Shown: positions 1 to 7,360, counted from the stretch's first letter. The stretch is DNA of 15,882 bases from Eggerthellaceae bacterium (GCA_017960005.1 JAGCZM010000052.1:1-15882), one strand, 5' to 3'. The notes: generated from the sequence alone by a model not told the origin. A program made the numbers and translations.

Positions 1-979
1 CTTTGGTTTCTCGGGTGATGCAGATGGAGCCGCCGCCGATACCGATCTTGATGAAGTCGGCACCCGCTTCGGCCAAAAAACGGAATCCCTCGGCGTCAAC
101 GACGTTGCCGGCACCGATTTTGACGGTATCGCCGTAATGCTCGCGCACCCATTTGATGGTCAATGCCTGCCAATCGGAGAAGCCTTCGGAAGAGTCGATG
201 CACAAAATATCGGCACCCGCCTCAACGAGGGCGGGAACACGCTCGGCATAGTCGCGGCTGTTGATGCCGGCACCGACCATGAAGCGTTTGTTTTCATCGA
301 GAAGTTCGAGAGGGTTGATCTTGTGGCTGTCGTAGTCCTTACGGAACACGAAACTCACCAGATGATCGTCATCGTCGACGATGGGAAGGGCATTTAACTT
401 GTTTTCCCAAATGACGTCGTTGGCGTCTTTTAAGGAAATGCCGTCCTTGGCGACAATCAAACGCTCACGCGGTGTCATGAAATCCGCTACCTTTTCGGTG
501 AGCTCCATACGGCTCAAACGATAATCGCGGCTGGTCACCAAGCCCAAAAGTTTGCCGGTTGCCGTGCCGTCATCGGTGACGGGCATGGTGCTGTGGTCGA
601 ACTGCTCTTTTAAGGCAACGACATCGGCCAAGGTCATGTCGGGAGACAGATTGGCATCCGATGTCACGAATCCGGCTTTGTAAAGCTTGACTCTGGAAAC
701 CATGGCCGCCTCATCCTCGATGGATTGGTTGCCGTAGATAAAGCTCATGCCACCTTCGGTGGCCAAGGCAACCGCCATGCGGTCGTCCGATACGGCCGCC
801 ATGATGGCTGATACCATGGGAATATTGAGTGTGATGGGGCACTCTTCTTGGCCTTTGCGGTATTTGACCAAGGGGGTGCGCAGACTTACCTCGGAGGGAA
901 CGCATGTTGCGGGGGTATGACCGGGAACCAACAGATATTCGTTGAATGTATGGGACGGCTCGTCATAATAAAATGCCAT
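1..979 (-). CDS. guaB: IMP dehydrogenase, long Tritrichomonas-like type (C-terminus beyond left edge)
   Basis: IMP dehydrogenase oxidises IMP to XMP with NAD, the committed step to guanine nucleotides. The 326 visible residues cover the first two thirds of an approximately 500-residue enzyme; the rest lies left of the window. Residues about 1-110 and 225 onward form the TIM barrel. The inserted CBS pair lies around 112-225, with MPVTDD (132-137) and ALPIVDD (197-203). The IMP/NAD site is visible as [10 protein letters not shown] (255-264) and [12 protein letters not shown] (313-324), with catalytic Cys320. The [10 protein letters not shown] form and the N-terminal [10 protein letters not shown] (11-20) match, from memory, the T. 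foetus enzyme rather than the usual bacterial PGSICTTR and DDVLL forms. The ATG at 979 follows AAGGAG at a normal distance. It is transcribed alone from a promoter at 1029-1059. Identity is firm; subtype is recalled, not searched. Confidence 0.95.
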   Translation of the reverse strand, partial: MAFYYDEPSHTFNEYLLVPGHTPATCVPSEVSLRTPLVKYRKGQEECPITLNIPMVSAIMAAVSDDRMAVALATEGGMSFIYGNQSIEDEAAMVSRVKLYKAGFVTSDANLSPDMTLADVVALKEQFDHSTMPVTDDGTATGKLLGLVTSRDYRLSRMELTEKVADFMTPRERLIVAKDGISLKDANDVIWENKLNALPIVDDDDHLVSFVFRKDYDSHKINPLELLDENKRFMVGAGINSRDYAERVPALVEAGADILCIDSSEGFSDWQALTIKWVREHYGDTVKIGAGNVVDAEGFRFLAEAGADFIKIGIGGGSICITRETK

Positions 980-1028
980 GAAATCACTCCTTGGTAGCTT
1001 TTTGATTTCGAAAAATCATTAACGAAAA

Positions 1029-1059
1029 ATTATACCCCAGACATATCTCGTTTATCCAA
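1029..1059 (-). promoter_or_regulatory. Promoter of guaB
   Basis: Read on the minus strand, a perfect TATAAT lies at 1034-1029 and a TTGGAT -35 at 1059-1054, with a 19-bp spacer, somewhat long. The predicted transcript would have a 5' leader of about 45 nt before the guaB ATG. That is too short for a purine riboswitch, and none of its conserved bases are seen. Confidence 0.55.
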
Positions 1060-1088
1060 TACGCACACGTCATCGGCATATGACATAT

Positions 1089-1125
1089 AAATAAAATCCC
1101 CGCCTTTTTGTCTTCGGTGGGGATT
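1089..1125 (-). terminator. Rho-independent terminator of the yerC-aminopeptidase unit
   Basis: On the minus strand, AATCCCC-A-CC pairs with GG-C-GGGGATT around a loop containing an A-run, and the stem is followed by a T-rich stretch (TTATTTAT). It lies just after the aminopeptidase stop, so it ends that transcript before guaB. Confidence 0.75.
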
Positions 1126-1131
1126 GTTTGC

Positions 1132-2523
1132 TTACGATCTCAAAAACGCCTGATATCCCTTGAATGCTTCGTAGATATCGGCCTGGGAGGTTACCTCCCA
1201 GGGGGCATGCATCGACAAAACCGCAACGCCGCTGTCGATGACATCCATGCCGAACTTGGCGGGTATGTAGGCGATGGTGCCGCCTCCGCCCAAATCGACT
1301 TTGCCGAGCTCCGCCGTTTGATACGAAACCTCCGCGGCATCCATGATGGAGCGCACGCATGCCACATACTCGGCGGAGGCATCGTTTGAGCCGCTCTTGC
1401 CGCGGGCGCCGGTGTATTTGTTGAACACCAGACCCTTGCCCAGATAAGCGGCGTTTTTGGCCTCGAATGCCGAAGCGTATGTCGGGTCGAATGCGGCGGA
1501 AACATCGCTGGAAAGCATCTTGGATGCCTTGAGCAGTCTTTTGAGAACCAAAGACGCTTCGCCTTTGAACTCGGTCAGGTTCAAAACCTCGGCAATGGTA
1601 TCCGCAAAGAAGTCCGATTCCATGCCGGTGGCGCCCACACTGCCGATTTCTTCTTTGTCCACCAAAACGCAGACGGCGCATTTTTGGGTGTCCCCCACCT
1701 CAAGCTGGGCAATCAAAGAGCCGAAGGCGCAAACACGGTCGTCTTGTCCGTAGCCGATGACCATGCTCTTGTCGAACCCGAGACTTTTGGCGCTGCCCGC
1801 GGGAACCATCTCAAGTTCCGCCGACACGAAATCTTCCTCTTCTATGCCGTATTTTTCTTTGAGTATGTCAAGCACCCGGGCCTTGACAAGATCTTTTTCT
1901 TCCTTGTCTTTCGAAGATTTGGGTTGGTTTCCCACGAGGATGTCCAAATCCTCGCCCTCGACTACTTTGGCACCCGTTTTTTCGAGTTGGGTTTGGGCGA
2001 GATGGACCAGCAGATCGCTCACGCAAAAGACCGGATCGGCATCGTCTTCTCCGATGACGACATCGACAACGCTGCCGTCGGTTTTGGCAACGACGCCGTG
2101 CATGGCCAGAGGCAACGCGGTCCACTGATACTTCTTGATACCGCCGTAGTAATGCGTATCGAGCAGTGCCAACCCATTTGATTCGTATAAGGGGTTTTGC
2201 TTGAGGTCGAGACGGGGGCTGTCGATATGAGCACCGAGGATATTGAGACCCTCGGACATGGGCTTTTGGCCCAGCTGTACCAAGATGACCGCCTTGCCTT
2301 TGGAAACGGCATAAACCTTATCACCGCAGGCAAGCTTTTTGCCGCTTGCGATGGCTTCGTCCAAAGAGATGTAGCCATGCTCTTTTGCCATGGCAACGGC
2401 TGTCTTGCAGCATTCCCTTTCCGTTTTGTTTTGAGAAATGAACTCGATATATTCATCCGCAAGTCCGCTCAGGGCTTCCAAGTCGGATTCGTCGTATTTC
2501 TTCCATGCGATTTCTCTGTCCAT
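1132..2523 (-). CDS. apeA: M18 family zinc aminopeptidase
   Basis: Removes N-terminal amino acids from peptides in the cytoplasm using two metal ions; M18 enzymes usually prefer acidic or hydrophobic residues, and specificity cannot be read here. The 463-residue length fits the family. Likely metal ligands and catalytic residues are in their usual contexts: His99 in GAHIDSPR (97-104), Asp261 in GQDDR (259-263), Glu291/Glu292 in DKEEIGS (289-295), Asp340 in SSDVSAAFDP (338-347) and His439 in SMHAPWE (437-443). The chosen start is the ATG at 2523, preceded by AAGGAAAG. The frame is open for 25 more codons, but those overlap yerC and do not resemble the family. It lies 14 bp after yerC and shares its terminator. 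The gene symbol is the family's common one and not certain. Confidence 0.93.
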   Translation of the reverse strand: MDREIAWKKYDESDLEALSGLADEYIEFISQNKTERECCKTAVAMAKEHGYISLDEAIASGKKLACGDKVYAVSKGKAVILVQLGQKPMSEGLNILGAHIDSPRLDLKQNPLYESNGLALLDTHYYGGIKKYQWTALPLAMHGVVAKTDGSVVDVVIGEDDADPVFCVSDLLVHLAQTQLEKTGAKVVEGEDLDILVGNQPKSSKDKEEKDLVKARVLDILKEKYGIEEEDFVSAELEMVPAGSAKSLGFDKSMVIGYGQDDRVCAFGSLIAQLEVGDTQKCAVCVLVDKEEIGSVGATGMESDFFADTIAEVLNLTEFKGEASLVLKRLLKASKMLSSDVSAAFDPTYASAFEAKNAAYLGKGLVFNKYTGARGKSGSNDASAEYVACVRSIMDAAEVSYQTAELGKVDLGGGGTIAYIPAKFGMDVIDSGVAVLSMHAPWEVTSQADIYEAFKGYQAFLRS

Positions 2524-2537
2524 GTTTTCTTCTTTCC

Positions 2538-2825
2538 TTATTCTTCCCGAAGGATACGCAACGCGGCATGATAGCCGCCCTCTCCGTAATTGAGGCATTT
2601 TGACACGCGCGCGATGGTTGCGGCGGACACACCGGTATTCTCTTCGATAAACGAGTACGGTTTACCGTCGTAAAGCATCTTTGCAACCACCAACCGCTTC
2701 GATGTTTCCTTGATCTCGCGCACGGTGAACAAATCGATGAGCAAAGCATACACGTCGTCTTTGTCCCGCATCTTGCAAAACACATCGAGCAGCTGCTCGA
2801 CCTCCGGTGTACGCATGCTTTCCAT
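2538..2825 (-). CDS. yerC: YerC/YecD-type TrpR-like DNA-binding protein
   Basis: A 95-residue homologue of the Trp repressor, all-helical with a helix-turn-helix. Recognised by the family pattern: LFTVREIKETSKRLVVAKML (33-52), then the recognition helix region GVSAATIARVSKCLNYG (65-81), close to B. subtilis YerC (SLAQRLEVARML ... TGASTATISRVKRCLNYG, recalled). Family members are small predicted transcription factors; their ligand and targets are mostly unknown and should not be assumed to be tryptophan. The ATG at 2825 has AAAGG eight bases upstream; a second ATG three codons on is less well placed. First gene of a two-gene unit with the aminopeptidase, from a promoter at 2867-2896. Confidence 0.9.
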   Translation of the reverse strand: MESMRTPEVEQLLDVFCKMRDKDDVYALLIDLFTVREIKETSKRLVVAKMLYDGKPYSFIEENTGVSAATIARVSKCLNYGEGGYHAALRILREE

Positions 2826-2866
2826 ATCCGATTGCCTTTCGTGCGGGAGATTGGGATTTGAGAATT

Positions 2867-2896
2867 ATTTTACTCTGTCGGATGCCGTTCATACAA
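2867..2896 (-). promoter_or_regulatory. Promoter of yerC-aminopeptidase unit
   Basis: On the minus strand, TTGTAT (2896-2891) and TAAAAT (2872-2867) are separated by 18 bp. The -35 box overlaps the T-run of the rplQ terminator, so the two transcription units abut closely. Confidence 0.5.
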
Positions 2897-2927
2897 AAAA
2901 AGAAAGGACCCCGAACATGCGGGGCCC
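2894..2927 (-). terminator. Rho-independent terminator of the ribosomal operon
   Basis: On the minus strand, GGGCCCCG pairs with CGGGGTCC (one G-T wobble) across the 6-nt loop CATGTT, followed by TTTCTTTTTTT. It lies 24 bp after the rplQ stop and marks the end of the infA-rplQ operon. Confidence 0.9.
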
Positions 2928-2951
2928 TTCGATGTTTGGAATAAGTATCGC

Positions 2952-3497
2952 TTATTCTTCGGATGCGGGTGCTTCCTCGGCGGCAGGTGCCTCTTCGGCA
3001 ACCTCTGCCTCGACGGGAGCTTCCTCGGCGACGATTTCTTCGGCAGCGGCTTCCTCGACTGCAACCTCTTCGGCTGCGGGCTGCTCAATCTCGGCTGCCT
3101 TTTGCTCTTTGGCAGGTTTTGCACCCTTCTTGGAGACGGGCTCGCTTACCAACTCCATGATAACCATGGATGCGTTGTCGCCCTTGCGATTGCCGAGCTT
3201 CATGATTCTGGTGTAACCGCCCTGACGATCCTTGAACATGCCTTGAGAAACCTTCTCAAAGATCTCACGGACCAATTCGGCATCACCCAAGGTGGCGATG
3301 GCCAATCTGCGGGAATGCAGATCGCCTTTCTTTGCCCAGGTGATGACCTCATCCACGACGGGGCGAACCTCCTTCGCACGAAGTTCGGTCGTCTTAATAC
3401 GGTCGTTGGTAAAAAGCGCGACCGCCAAGCTCTTCTTCATAGCCAGAGTATGGCTATTGTCTGTACCGAGCCTCTTTCCCTTCAAATAGTGTCTCAT
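2952..3497 (-). CDS. rplQ: Ribosomal protein L17 with long acidic C-terminal tail
   Basis: Large-subunit protein L17. Residues 1-122 are the normal domain: MRHYLKGKRLGTDNSHT (1-17), LRAKEVRPVVDEVITWAKKGDL (39-60) and GGYTRIMKLGNRKGDNASM (93-111). Residues 123-181 are an extra tail, lysine-rich to about 133 and then almost only Ala, Glu, Val and Pro, low in complexity and probably disordered. Typical L17 is about 115-130 residues, so 181 is long; similar tails occur in actinobacterial L17 proteins. The ATG at 3497 sits nine bases after AGGAG; an in-frame TTG at 3503 is only three bases from it and was rejected. Last gene of the operon, 12 bp after rpoA. Confidence 0.96.
   Translation of the reverse strand: MRHYLKGKRLGTDNSHTLAMKKSLAVALFTNDRIKTTELRAKEVRPVVDEVITWAKKGDLHSRRLAIATLGDAELVREIFEKVSQGMFKDRQGGYTRIMKLGNRKGDNASMVIMELVSEPVSKKGAKPAKEQKAAEIEQPAAEEVAVEEAAAEEIVAEEAPVEAEVAEEAPAAEEAPASEE
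2955..3131 (-). repeat. Low-complexity Ala/Glu coding repeat in the L17 tail
   Basis: The stretch coding for L17 residues 123-181 contains imperfect tandem copies of a short GC-rich unit reading, on the plus strand, approximately gcttcctcggcg or gcctcttcggca. The units encode EEA/AEE-type tripeptides. This pattern also keeps the opposite strand open and Ser/Ala-rich, which is a coding artefact and not a gene. Confidence 0.6.
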
Positions 3498-3509
3498 GGT
3501 CAATAACTC

Positions 3510-4460
3510 CTATTGCTTCAAGGTAAGGCCCATGGAAACAAGCTTATCCTTGACTTCCTCAATGGACTTAGTACCAAAGTTTCTGATGGCCAGAAGGTCG
3601 TTTTCGGAGAAATTGACCAACTGGTGTACGTAATGGACACCGGCACGCTTGAGGCAGTTGAACGAACGGACCGAAAGATCCAAGTCCTCGATCTTCTTCT
3701 GCAACTCGGCGTTGTCTTCCTGGCTCTCGGGTGCGAATATGGAAACCACTTCGGGCATTTCCTCATCGGAACCCACGGACAAAGCCAAAAACGATGTCAT
3801 GTATTGGCTGATGATGTTGGCAGCACGGCAAACCGCATCCAAGGGAGTGACGGAGCCGTCTGTTTCGACTTCCAATACCAATTTGTCATAGTCGGTGCGC
3901 TGACCGACACGGGTATCCACGACATTCATCGTGCAACGGCGTACCGGCGAGAACAAGCTGTCGACACTGATGATGCCGATGGGGTCCTCGGTACGACGAT
4001 TGCGATCGGCGGACACGTAGCCGCGACCGACACCGATACGAATGTCCATGTCAAACACTCCGCCGTCTGCGACGGTGGCGATGACATGCTCGGGATTGAT
4101 GAGCGTAAACTCGGTGGGGACCTCCAGGTCTGCACCGGTTACCGTGCAGGGGCCCTCCGCGCTCACGTGAGCGACAGCCTCCGTCACGTCATTTGAAACG
4201 GGTGAGAAAACCAAACCCTTAACGTTTAATACGATATCGGTGATGTCTTCGATGACACCTTCTGCCGTAGAAAACTCATGCTGCACACCGGCAATCTTGA
4301 TGGCAGTCGCCTTTGCTCCGTCCAAAGAGGACAAAAGCACACGACGCATGCTGTTGCCGAGCGTTGCACCATAGCCGCGCTCGAGCGGTTCCACAATGAA
4401 ACGCGCTACCGTATCGTTTATTTCTTCCGTTGTTACCGTCGGCCTCATGAACTCTGTCAT
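3510..4460 (-). CDS. rpoA: RNA polymerase alpha subunit
   Basis: Assembles the core RNA polymerase and contacts promoter UP elements and activators. At 316 residues it is full length. The N-terminal dimerisation domain carries FIVEPLERGYGATLGNSMRR (21-40), a hallmark of alpha. The C-terminal domain is recognised by SVRSFNCLKRAGVHYVHQLV followed by a helix-hairpin-helix region with RNFGTKSIEEVKDKL, where the arginine and asparagine/glycine residues contact UP-element DNA. The ATG at 4460 has AAGGAGG ten bases upstream. It lies between rpsD (32 bp upstream) and rplQ (12 bp downstream), the normal order of the bacterial alpha operon. Confidence 0.98.
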   Translation of the reverse strand: MTEFMRPTVTTEEINDTVARFIVEPLERGYGATLGNSMRRVLLSSLDGAKATAIKIAGVQHEFSTAEGVIEDITDIVLNVKGLVFSPVSNDVTEAVAHVSAEGPCTVTGADLEVPTEFTLINPEHVIATVADGGVFDMDIRIGVGRGYVSADRNRRTEDPIGIISVDSLFSPVRRCTMNVVDTRVGQRTDYDKLVLEVETDGSVTPLDAVCRAANIISQYMTSFLALSVGSDEEMPEVVSIFAPESQEDNAELQKKIEDLDLSVRSFNCLKRAGVHYVHQLVNFSENDLLAIRNFGTKSIEEVKDKLVSMGLTLKQ

Positions 4461-4492
4461 GTTGATAAAGCCTCCTTAATATGCCGTAATTT

Positions 4493-5119
4493 TTATTTCG
4501 AATAAAGTTCGACGATGAGTTGTTCCCTGATGTCCATATCGATTTGATCTCTGGTAGGCACAGAAAGTACGCTGCCTTGAAGCTTCTCGATATCGACCTC
4601 AAGCCATGCGGGAACCTGCACGCGCTCGTTTGCGATGAGAGCGCTCTTGATTACCAGCATATCCTTGGCCTTGGGAGCAACCGCCACCAAGTCACCGGGA
4701 CGTACGCGGAATGAAGGAATATCCACGCGACGACCGTTGACGGTGATATGGCCGTGACGGACCTGCTGGCGTGCTTCATCCCTGGACTTCGCAAAGCCCA
4801 AACGGTAAACAACATTGTCAAGACGGGTTTCGAGGAGAGCCAACAGGTTGGAACCGGTGACGCCTTGCTGGCGGCTGGCTACCTCATAGTAGTGATGGAA
4901 TTGCTTTTCCAAAACACCGTAAATACGCTTCGTCTTTTGTTTTTCGCGCAACTGAGTACGATATTCGCTTTCCTTTACGCGCTTTTTGCCGGCTTCACCC
5001 GGCGCATAATTGCGGCATTCGAGTGCGCACTTTTGCGTGTAGCAGCGGTCACCCTTCAAAAAGAGTTTGACCCCTTCACGACGGCACAAACGACAGTCCG
5101 CTCCAGTATAACGAGCCAT
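4493..5119 (-). CDS. rpsD: Ribosomal protein S4, zinc-binding form
   Basis: Primary 16S rRNA binding protein of the small subunit body, also the translational repressor of alpha operons in several bacteria. The 208-residue protein has the N-terminal zinc site intact, with Cys9-x2-Cys12 and Cys26-x4-Cys31, so it is the C+ form. The S4 RNA-binding domain is visible around residues 97-160 with [20 protein letters not shown] and [17 protein letters not shown]. It starts 16 bp after rpsK. No leader structure for S4 repression could be identified by eye. Confidence 0.98.
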   Translation of the reverse strand: MARYTGADCRLCRREGVKLFLKGDRCYTQKCALECRNYAPGEAGKKRVKESEYRTQLREKQKTKRIYGVLEKQFHHYYEVASRQQGVTGSNLLALLETRLDNVVYRLGFAKSRDEARQQVRHGHITVNGRRVDIPSFRVRPGDLVAVAPKAKDMLVIKSALIANERVQVPAWLEVDIEKLQGSVLSVPTRDQIDMDIREQLIVELYSK

Positions 5120-5135
5120 AGTTTGATCCTTTCAG

Positions 5136-5534
5136 CTACACGCGACGACGCTTGCTCGGACGGCAACCGTTGTGCGGAATGGGTGTGCAATCTTGAATGC
5201 TGGCGATTTCCAAACCGGCAGCCTGCAATGAACGAACGGCAGTATCACGACCGGAACCGGGGCCCTTGACGAACACCGAGACCTTGTGAAGGCCATGCTC
5301 CATTGCTGTCTTGGCAGCTGCTTCGGCAGCCATTTGCGCGGCGAACGGGGTGGATTTACGGGAACCCTTGAACCCGACGGTGCCGCCCGATTGCCAAGAA
5401 ATCACGTTACCCTGAGGATCGGTGATGCTAACGATGGTGTTATTGAACGTTGATTTGATATGAGCCGCACCTACTGCGATGTTCTTGCGCTCGGAGCGCT
5501 TGATGCGGGTGCGTACGTTTTTCTTAGTTGCCAC
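5136..5534 (-). CDS. rpsK: Ribosomal protein S11
   Basis: Small-subunit platform protein near the mRNA exit. The 132-residue length is normal. Recognised by [49 protein letters not shown] and the C-terminal [18 protein letters not shown], which is the conserved S11 ending. It lies between rpsM (15 bp upstream) and rpsD (16 bp downstream), as in most bacteria. Confidence 0.98.
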   Translation of the reverse strand: MATKKNVRTRIKRSERKNIAVGAAHIKSTFNNTIVSITDPQGNVISWQSGGTVGFKGSRKSTPFAAQMAAEAAAKTAMEHGLHKVSVFVKGPGSGRDTAVRSLQAAGLEIASIQDCTPIPHNGCRPSKRRRV

Positions 5535-5549
5535 TTTTCGCTACCTCAC

Positions 5550-5918
5550 TTACTTCTTCTTACCGCCGATTTGCTTACGCGGACCCTTGCGGGTACGTGC
5601 ATTCGTATGGGTGCGCTGGCCGCGAACGGGCAGGCCCTTACGATGACGAAGGCCACGATAGCAACCGATCTCCATGAGGCGCTTTACGTTTTGAGAAACC
5701 TCGCGGTGCAAATCACCTTCGACGATGAGGTTTTCCTGAATGTAATCGCGGAGTTTGGCGAAATCTTCTTCTGTAAGGTCTTTGACGCGAACGTCGGGGT
5801 TGACACCGGTTTCGCTCAAAATCTTCTTTGAGGTGGTAAGGCCGATGCCGTAAATGTAGGTCAAGCCGACTTCAATGCGTTTATCGCGAGGAAGGTCGAC
5901 ACCAACAAGACGTGCCAT
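5550..5918 (-). CDS. rpsM: Ribosomal protein S13
   Basis: Small-subunit head protein that bridges to the 50S subunit and contacts tRNA. The 122-residue protein has the family start [20 protein letters not shown], a helix-two-turn-helix with GIG (25-27), and the basic tail [20 protein letters not shown] ending in lysine-rich GGKKK. It lies 21 bp after rpmJ and 15 bp before rpsK. Its start is preceded by AAAAAGGAGA, a strong ribosome site. Confidence 0.98.
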   Translation of the reverse strand: MARLVGVDLPRDKRIEVGLTYIYGIGLTTSKKILSETGVNPDVRVKDLTEEDFAKLRDYIQENLIVEGDLHREVSQNVKRLMEIGCYRGLRHRKGLPVRGQRTHTNARTRKGPRKQIGGKKK

Positions 5919-5939
5919 AGGTTAATCTCCTTTTTCTTC

Positions 5940-6053
5940 CTAGCCTTGACGCTGCTTATGACGGGGATTCTCACAGATGACGAGAACCTTGCCATGGCGT
6001 CTGATGATCTTGCATTTGTCGCACATTTTCTTGACCGAAGGGCGTACCTTCAT
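5940..6053 (-). CDS. rpmJ: Ribosomal protein L36, zinc-binding form
   Basis: A 37-residue protein of the large subunit. The translation begins [19 protein letters not shown] and ends [10 protein letters not shown]. The zinc site is complete (Cys11, Cys14, Cys27, His32), so this is the C+ form of L36. The ATG at 6053 follows AAAGGAAG. It stands between infA, unusually 105 bp upstream, and rpsM, 21 bp downstream. Confidence 0.97.
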   Translation of the reverse strand: MKVRPSVKKMCDKCKIIRRHGKVLVICENPRHKQRQG

Positions 6054-6158
6054 ATTTGTCTTCCTTTCGGTTTATGCGGTTATTTTGATGTATATTCACG
6101 CCCAGCCGCAGGCGATAATCATCAACGCGGTTTTACGCACATTCATAACAAATCGGAC

Positions 6159-6377
6159 TTATTTATAACGATAAGTGATACGCCCTCTGTTCAAATCGTA
6201 AACAGAAAGCTCGACCGTCACTTTGTCTCCCGGCAGGATTTTGATGTAGTGCATACGCATCTTGCCGGATATGTGGGCTAAGATAACGTGCTTGTTTTCG
6301 AGCTCGACTTTGAACATTGCGTTCGGCAGCGCCTCAAGCACAGTGCCCTCAAGCTCGATTACATCTTCCTTGGCCAA
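6159..6377 (-). CDS. infA: Translation initiation factor IF-1, TTG start
   Basis: IF-1 binds the ribosomal A site during initiation with IF-2 and IF-3. The 72-residue OB-fold protein is canonical: [20 protein letters not shown] follows the initiator, then [18 protein letters not shown] and the C-terminal RGRITYRYK. The family always begins just before AKEDV, and the codon there is TTG (6377-6375), with AAAAGGGG five bases upstream. The frame stays open to an ATG 20 codons earlier at 6437, but that would add a hydrophobic segment foreign to IF-1, overlaps the spacer between the predicted -10 and the gene, and was rejected. First gene of the operon, with its own promoter at 6422-6451; adk and map, its usual upstream neighbours, are absent. 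Confidence 0.95.
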   Translation of the reverse strand: MAKEDVIELEGTVLEALPNAMFKVELENKHVILAHISGKMRMHYIKILPGDKVTVELSVYDLNRGRITYRYK

Positions 6378-6421
6378 ATTTGCCCCTTTTGCTAAAAATG
6401 CAGATAAAACAGCAACGGTAA

Positions 6422-6451
6422 ATGATAGCAAAAGCATTCTTTTATCCGCAA
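6422..6451 (-). promoter_or_regulatory. Promoter of the infA-rplQ ribosomal operon
   Basis: On the minus strand, TTGCGG (6451-6446) and TATCAT (6427-6422) are 18 bp apart, and TG one base before the -10 makes it an extended -10. Predicted transcription starts about 35-40 nt before the infA TTG. A-rich DNA upstream (around 6455-6480) could act as an UP element. Confidence 0.6.
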
Positions 6452-6540
6452 GGAAAGTTTTAAAGTTTTTATTGAATTTTTTCGGGCATTTTGCCTGATT
6501 AATACGGATAAACCGGTCAGCCTTCGAAACCCGGCCCCGA

Positions 6541-7023
6541 TCAGAGGGTGATTTCTCCGGTCCAGTTCATTATTCCCCCGAAATCAAAGACCCTCGAATA
6601 GCCTATTTCGACAAACTTTTGAGATGCTTCGGCACTCCTGGCTCCGCTTCTGCAATAGACAAGCATAATCTTGTCCATATCGGGCAAATCCTCGACGATG
6701 TCGTCGTTGATGGTCTCGTTGGGGATATTGATCGCGCCGGGGATATGACCGGATGCGTATTCGTCGGGACGTCTCACGTCGATAATCAGAATATCGTCGT
6801 TTTGCTCCATCATTTCTTTTGCCTGCGCATGCGTTATGCGGGTATAACTCGGAATGCTCACTTCATCTCCCGGATTCTGCGGTTCGTATATGCGATCGGA
6901 GATAACGGAAAACGGCATCGGACCGACAGTATCTTTCGCATAATTGTCACCGGCACAACCCGACATGACAAGGCATACAATCAAACACCCGATGCAAAAC
7001 ACGTTTTCCCGAAACCTTCGCAT
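6541..7023 (-). CDS. Rhodanese-domain lipoprotein
   Basis: Predicted surface-anchored sulfur-transferase-fold protein of 160 residues. The N-terminus has a lipoprotein signal: basic MRRFRE, a hydrophobic stretch (8-20), then MSGC with the lipidated cysteine at 23. The -3 residue is Met, a little off the consensus. A single rhodanese domain fills about 62-158, with [20 protein letters not shown] (81-100) and the active-site loop CRSGARS (124-130), nucleophile Cys124. The complete loop suggests it can carry a persulfide, but donor and acceptor are unknown. The ATG at 7023 is preceded by AAAAGGAAA. No partner gene adjoins it: the tRNA pair upstream has its own terminator, and infA starts a new unit downstream. 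Confidence 0.88.
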   Translation of the reverse strand: MRRFRENVFCIGCLIVCLVMSGCAGDNYAKDTVGPMPFSVISDRIYEPQNPGDEVSIPSYTRITHAQAKEMMEQNDDILIIDVRRPDEYASGHIPGAINIPNETINDDIVEDLPDMDKIMLVYCRSGARSAEASQKFVEIGYSRVFDFGGIMNWTGEITL

Positions 7024-7107
7024 AACCCGATTTCCTTTTCCTCGGATCGATACTCAAGTTCGAACTTATTGCCGATTGGTAAACAAAAGCATAAACCAAA
7101 ACAACCC

Positions 7108-7139
7108 GAAAAAGAAACCGCCCGGCAAAATACGGGCGG
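7108..7139 (-). terminator. Rho-independent terminator after the tRNA-Lys/tRNA-Gln unit
   Basis: On the minus strand, a perfect 7-bp stem CCGCCCG/CGGGCGG with the 8-nt loop TATTTTGC is followed by TTTCTTTTTC. It lies 16 bp beyond the CCA end of tRNA-Gln and separates the tRNA unit from the rhodanese gene. Confidence 0.9.
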
Positions 7140-7155
7140 CTGTTTATGAAACGGA

Positions 7156-7229
7156 TGGCTGGGGTACCAGGATTCGAACCTAGATAGCTGGTACCAAAAA
7201 CCAGAGTCCTGCCGTTGGACGATACCCCA
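7156..7229 (-). tRNA. tRNA-Gln (anticodon TTG), CCA encoded
   Basis: A cloverleaf folds on the minus strand. The acceptor is TGGGGTA/TACCCCA with discriminator G then CCA, the D stem GTCC/GGAC, the anticodon stem CTGGT/ACCAG with loop TTTTGGT (anticodon TTG), and the T loop TTCGAAT. The T stem has one wobble. It follows tRNA-Lys after 6 nt and is probably cotranscribed with it. Confidence 0.97.
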
Positions 7230-7235
7230 AACACA

Positions 7236-7311
7236 TGGTGGACCGTCAGGGACTCGAACCCTGGACCTTGGGATTAAAAGTCCCCTGCTCTACCAGCTGA
7301 GCTAACGGTCC
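7236..7311 (-). tRNA. tRNA-Lys (anticodon TTT), CCA encoded
   Basis: A cloverleaf on the minus strand. The acceptor is GGACCGT/ACGGTCC with discriminator A and CCA, the D stem GCTC/GAGC, the anticodon stem GGGGA/TCCCA (first pair G-A mismatched in the outermost position) with loop CTTTTAA, and the T arm CAGGG-TTCGAGT-CCCTG. First gene of the tRNA-Lys/tRNA-Gln pair. Confidence 0.97.
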
Positions 7312-7331
7312 ACTTTAATGTGCAAAGCGGT

Positions 7332-7360
7332 ATTTTATACGCAAGGTCAAACAAAAACAA
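7332..7360 (-). promoter_or_regulatory. Promoter of the tRNA-Lys/tRNA-Gln unit
   Basis: On the minus strand, TTGTTT (7360-7355) and TAAAAT (7337-7332) have an ideal 17-bp spacer. The predicted start is about 14 nt before the mature 5' end of tRNA-Lys. Confidence 0.55.

Noticed and set aside
980..1060. Purine riboswitch upstream of guaB
   Set aside because: The predicted leader is only about 45 nt and has none of the conserved purine aptamer bases.
1070..1681. Long minus-strand open frame over the aminopeptidase C-terminus
   Set aside because: Arg-rich shadow frame inside a confidently identified gene, with no ribosome site or family pattern.
2710..3216. Plus-strand Ser/Ala-rich open frame antisense to the L17 tail
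   Set aside because: Produced by the Ala/Glu repeat read on the other strand; no ribosome site and no recognisable domain.
3513..4196. 227-codon plus-strand open frame antisense to rpoA
   Set aside because: rpoA is complete and highly conserved on the minus strand; no ribosome site.
6378..6437. Extended 92-residue IF-1 beginning at the ATG at 6437
   Set aside because: The first 20 residues are a hydrophobic segment foreign to IF-1, the ATG lies upstream of or within the predicted -10 region, and the TTG at 6377 matches the family start.
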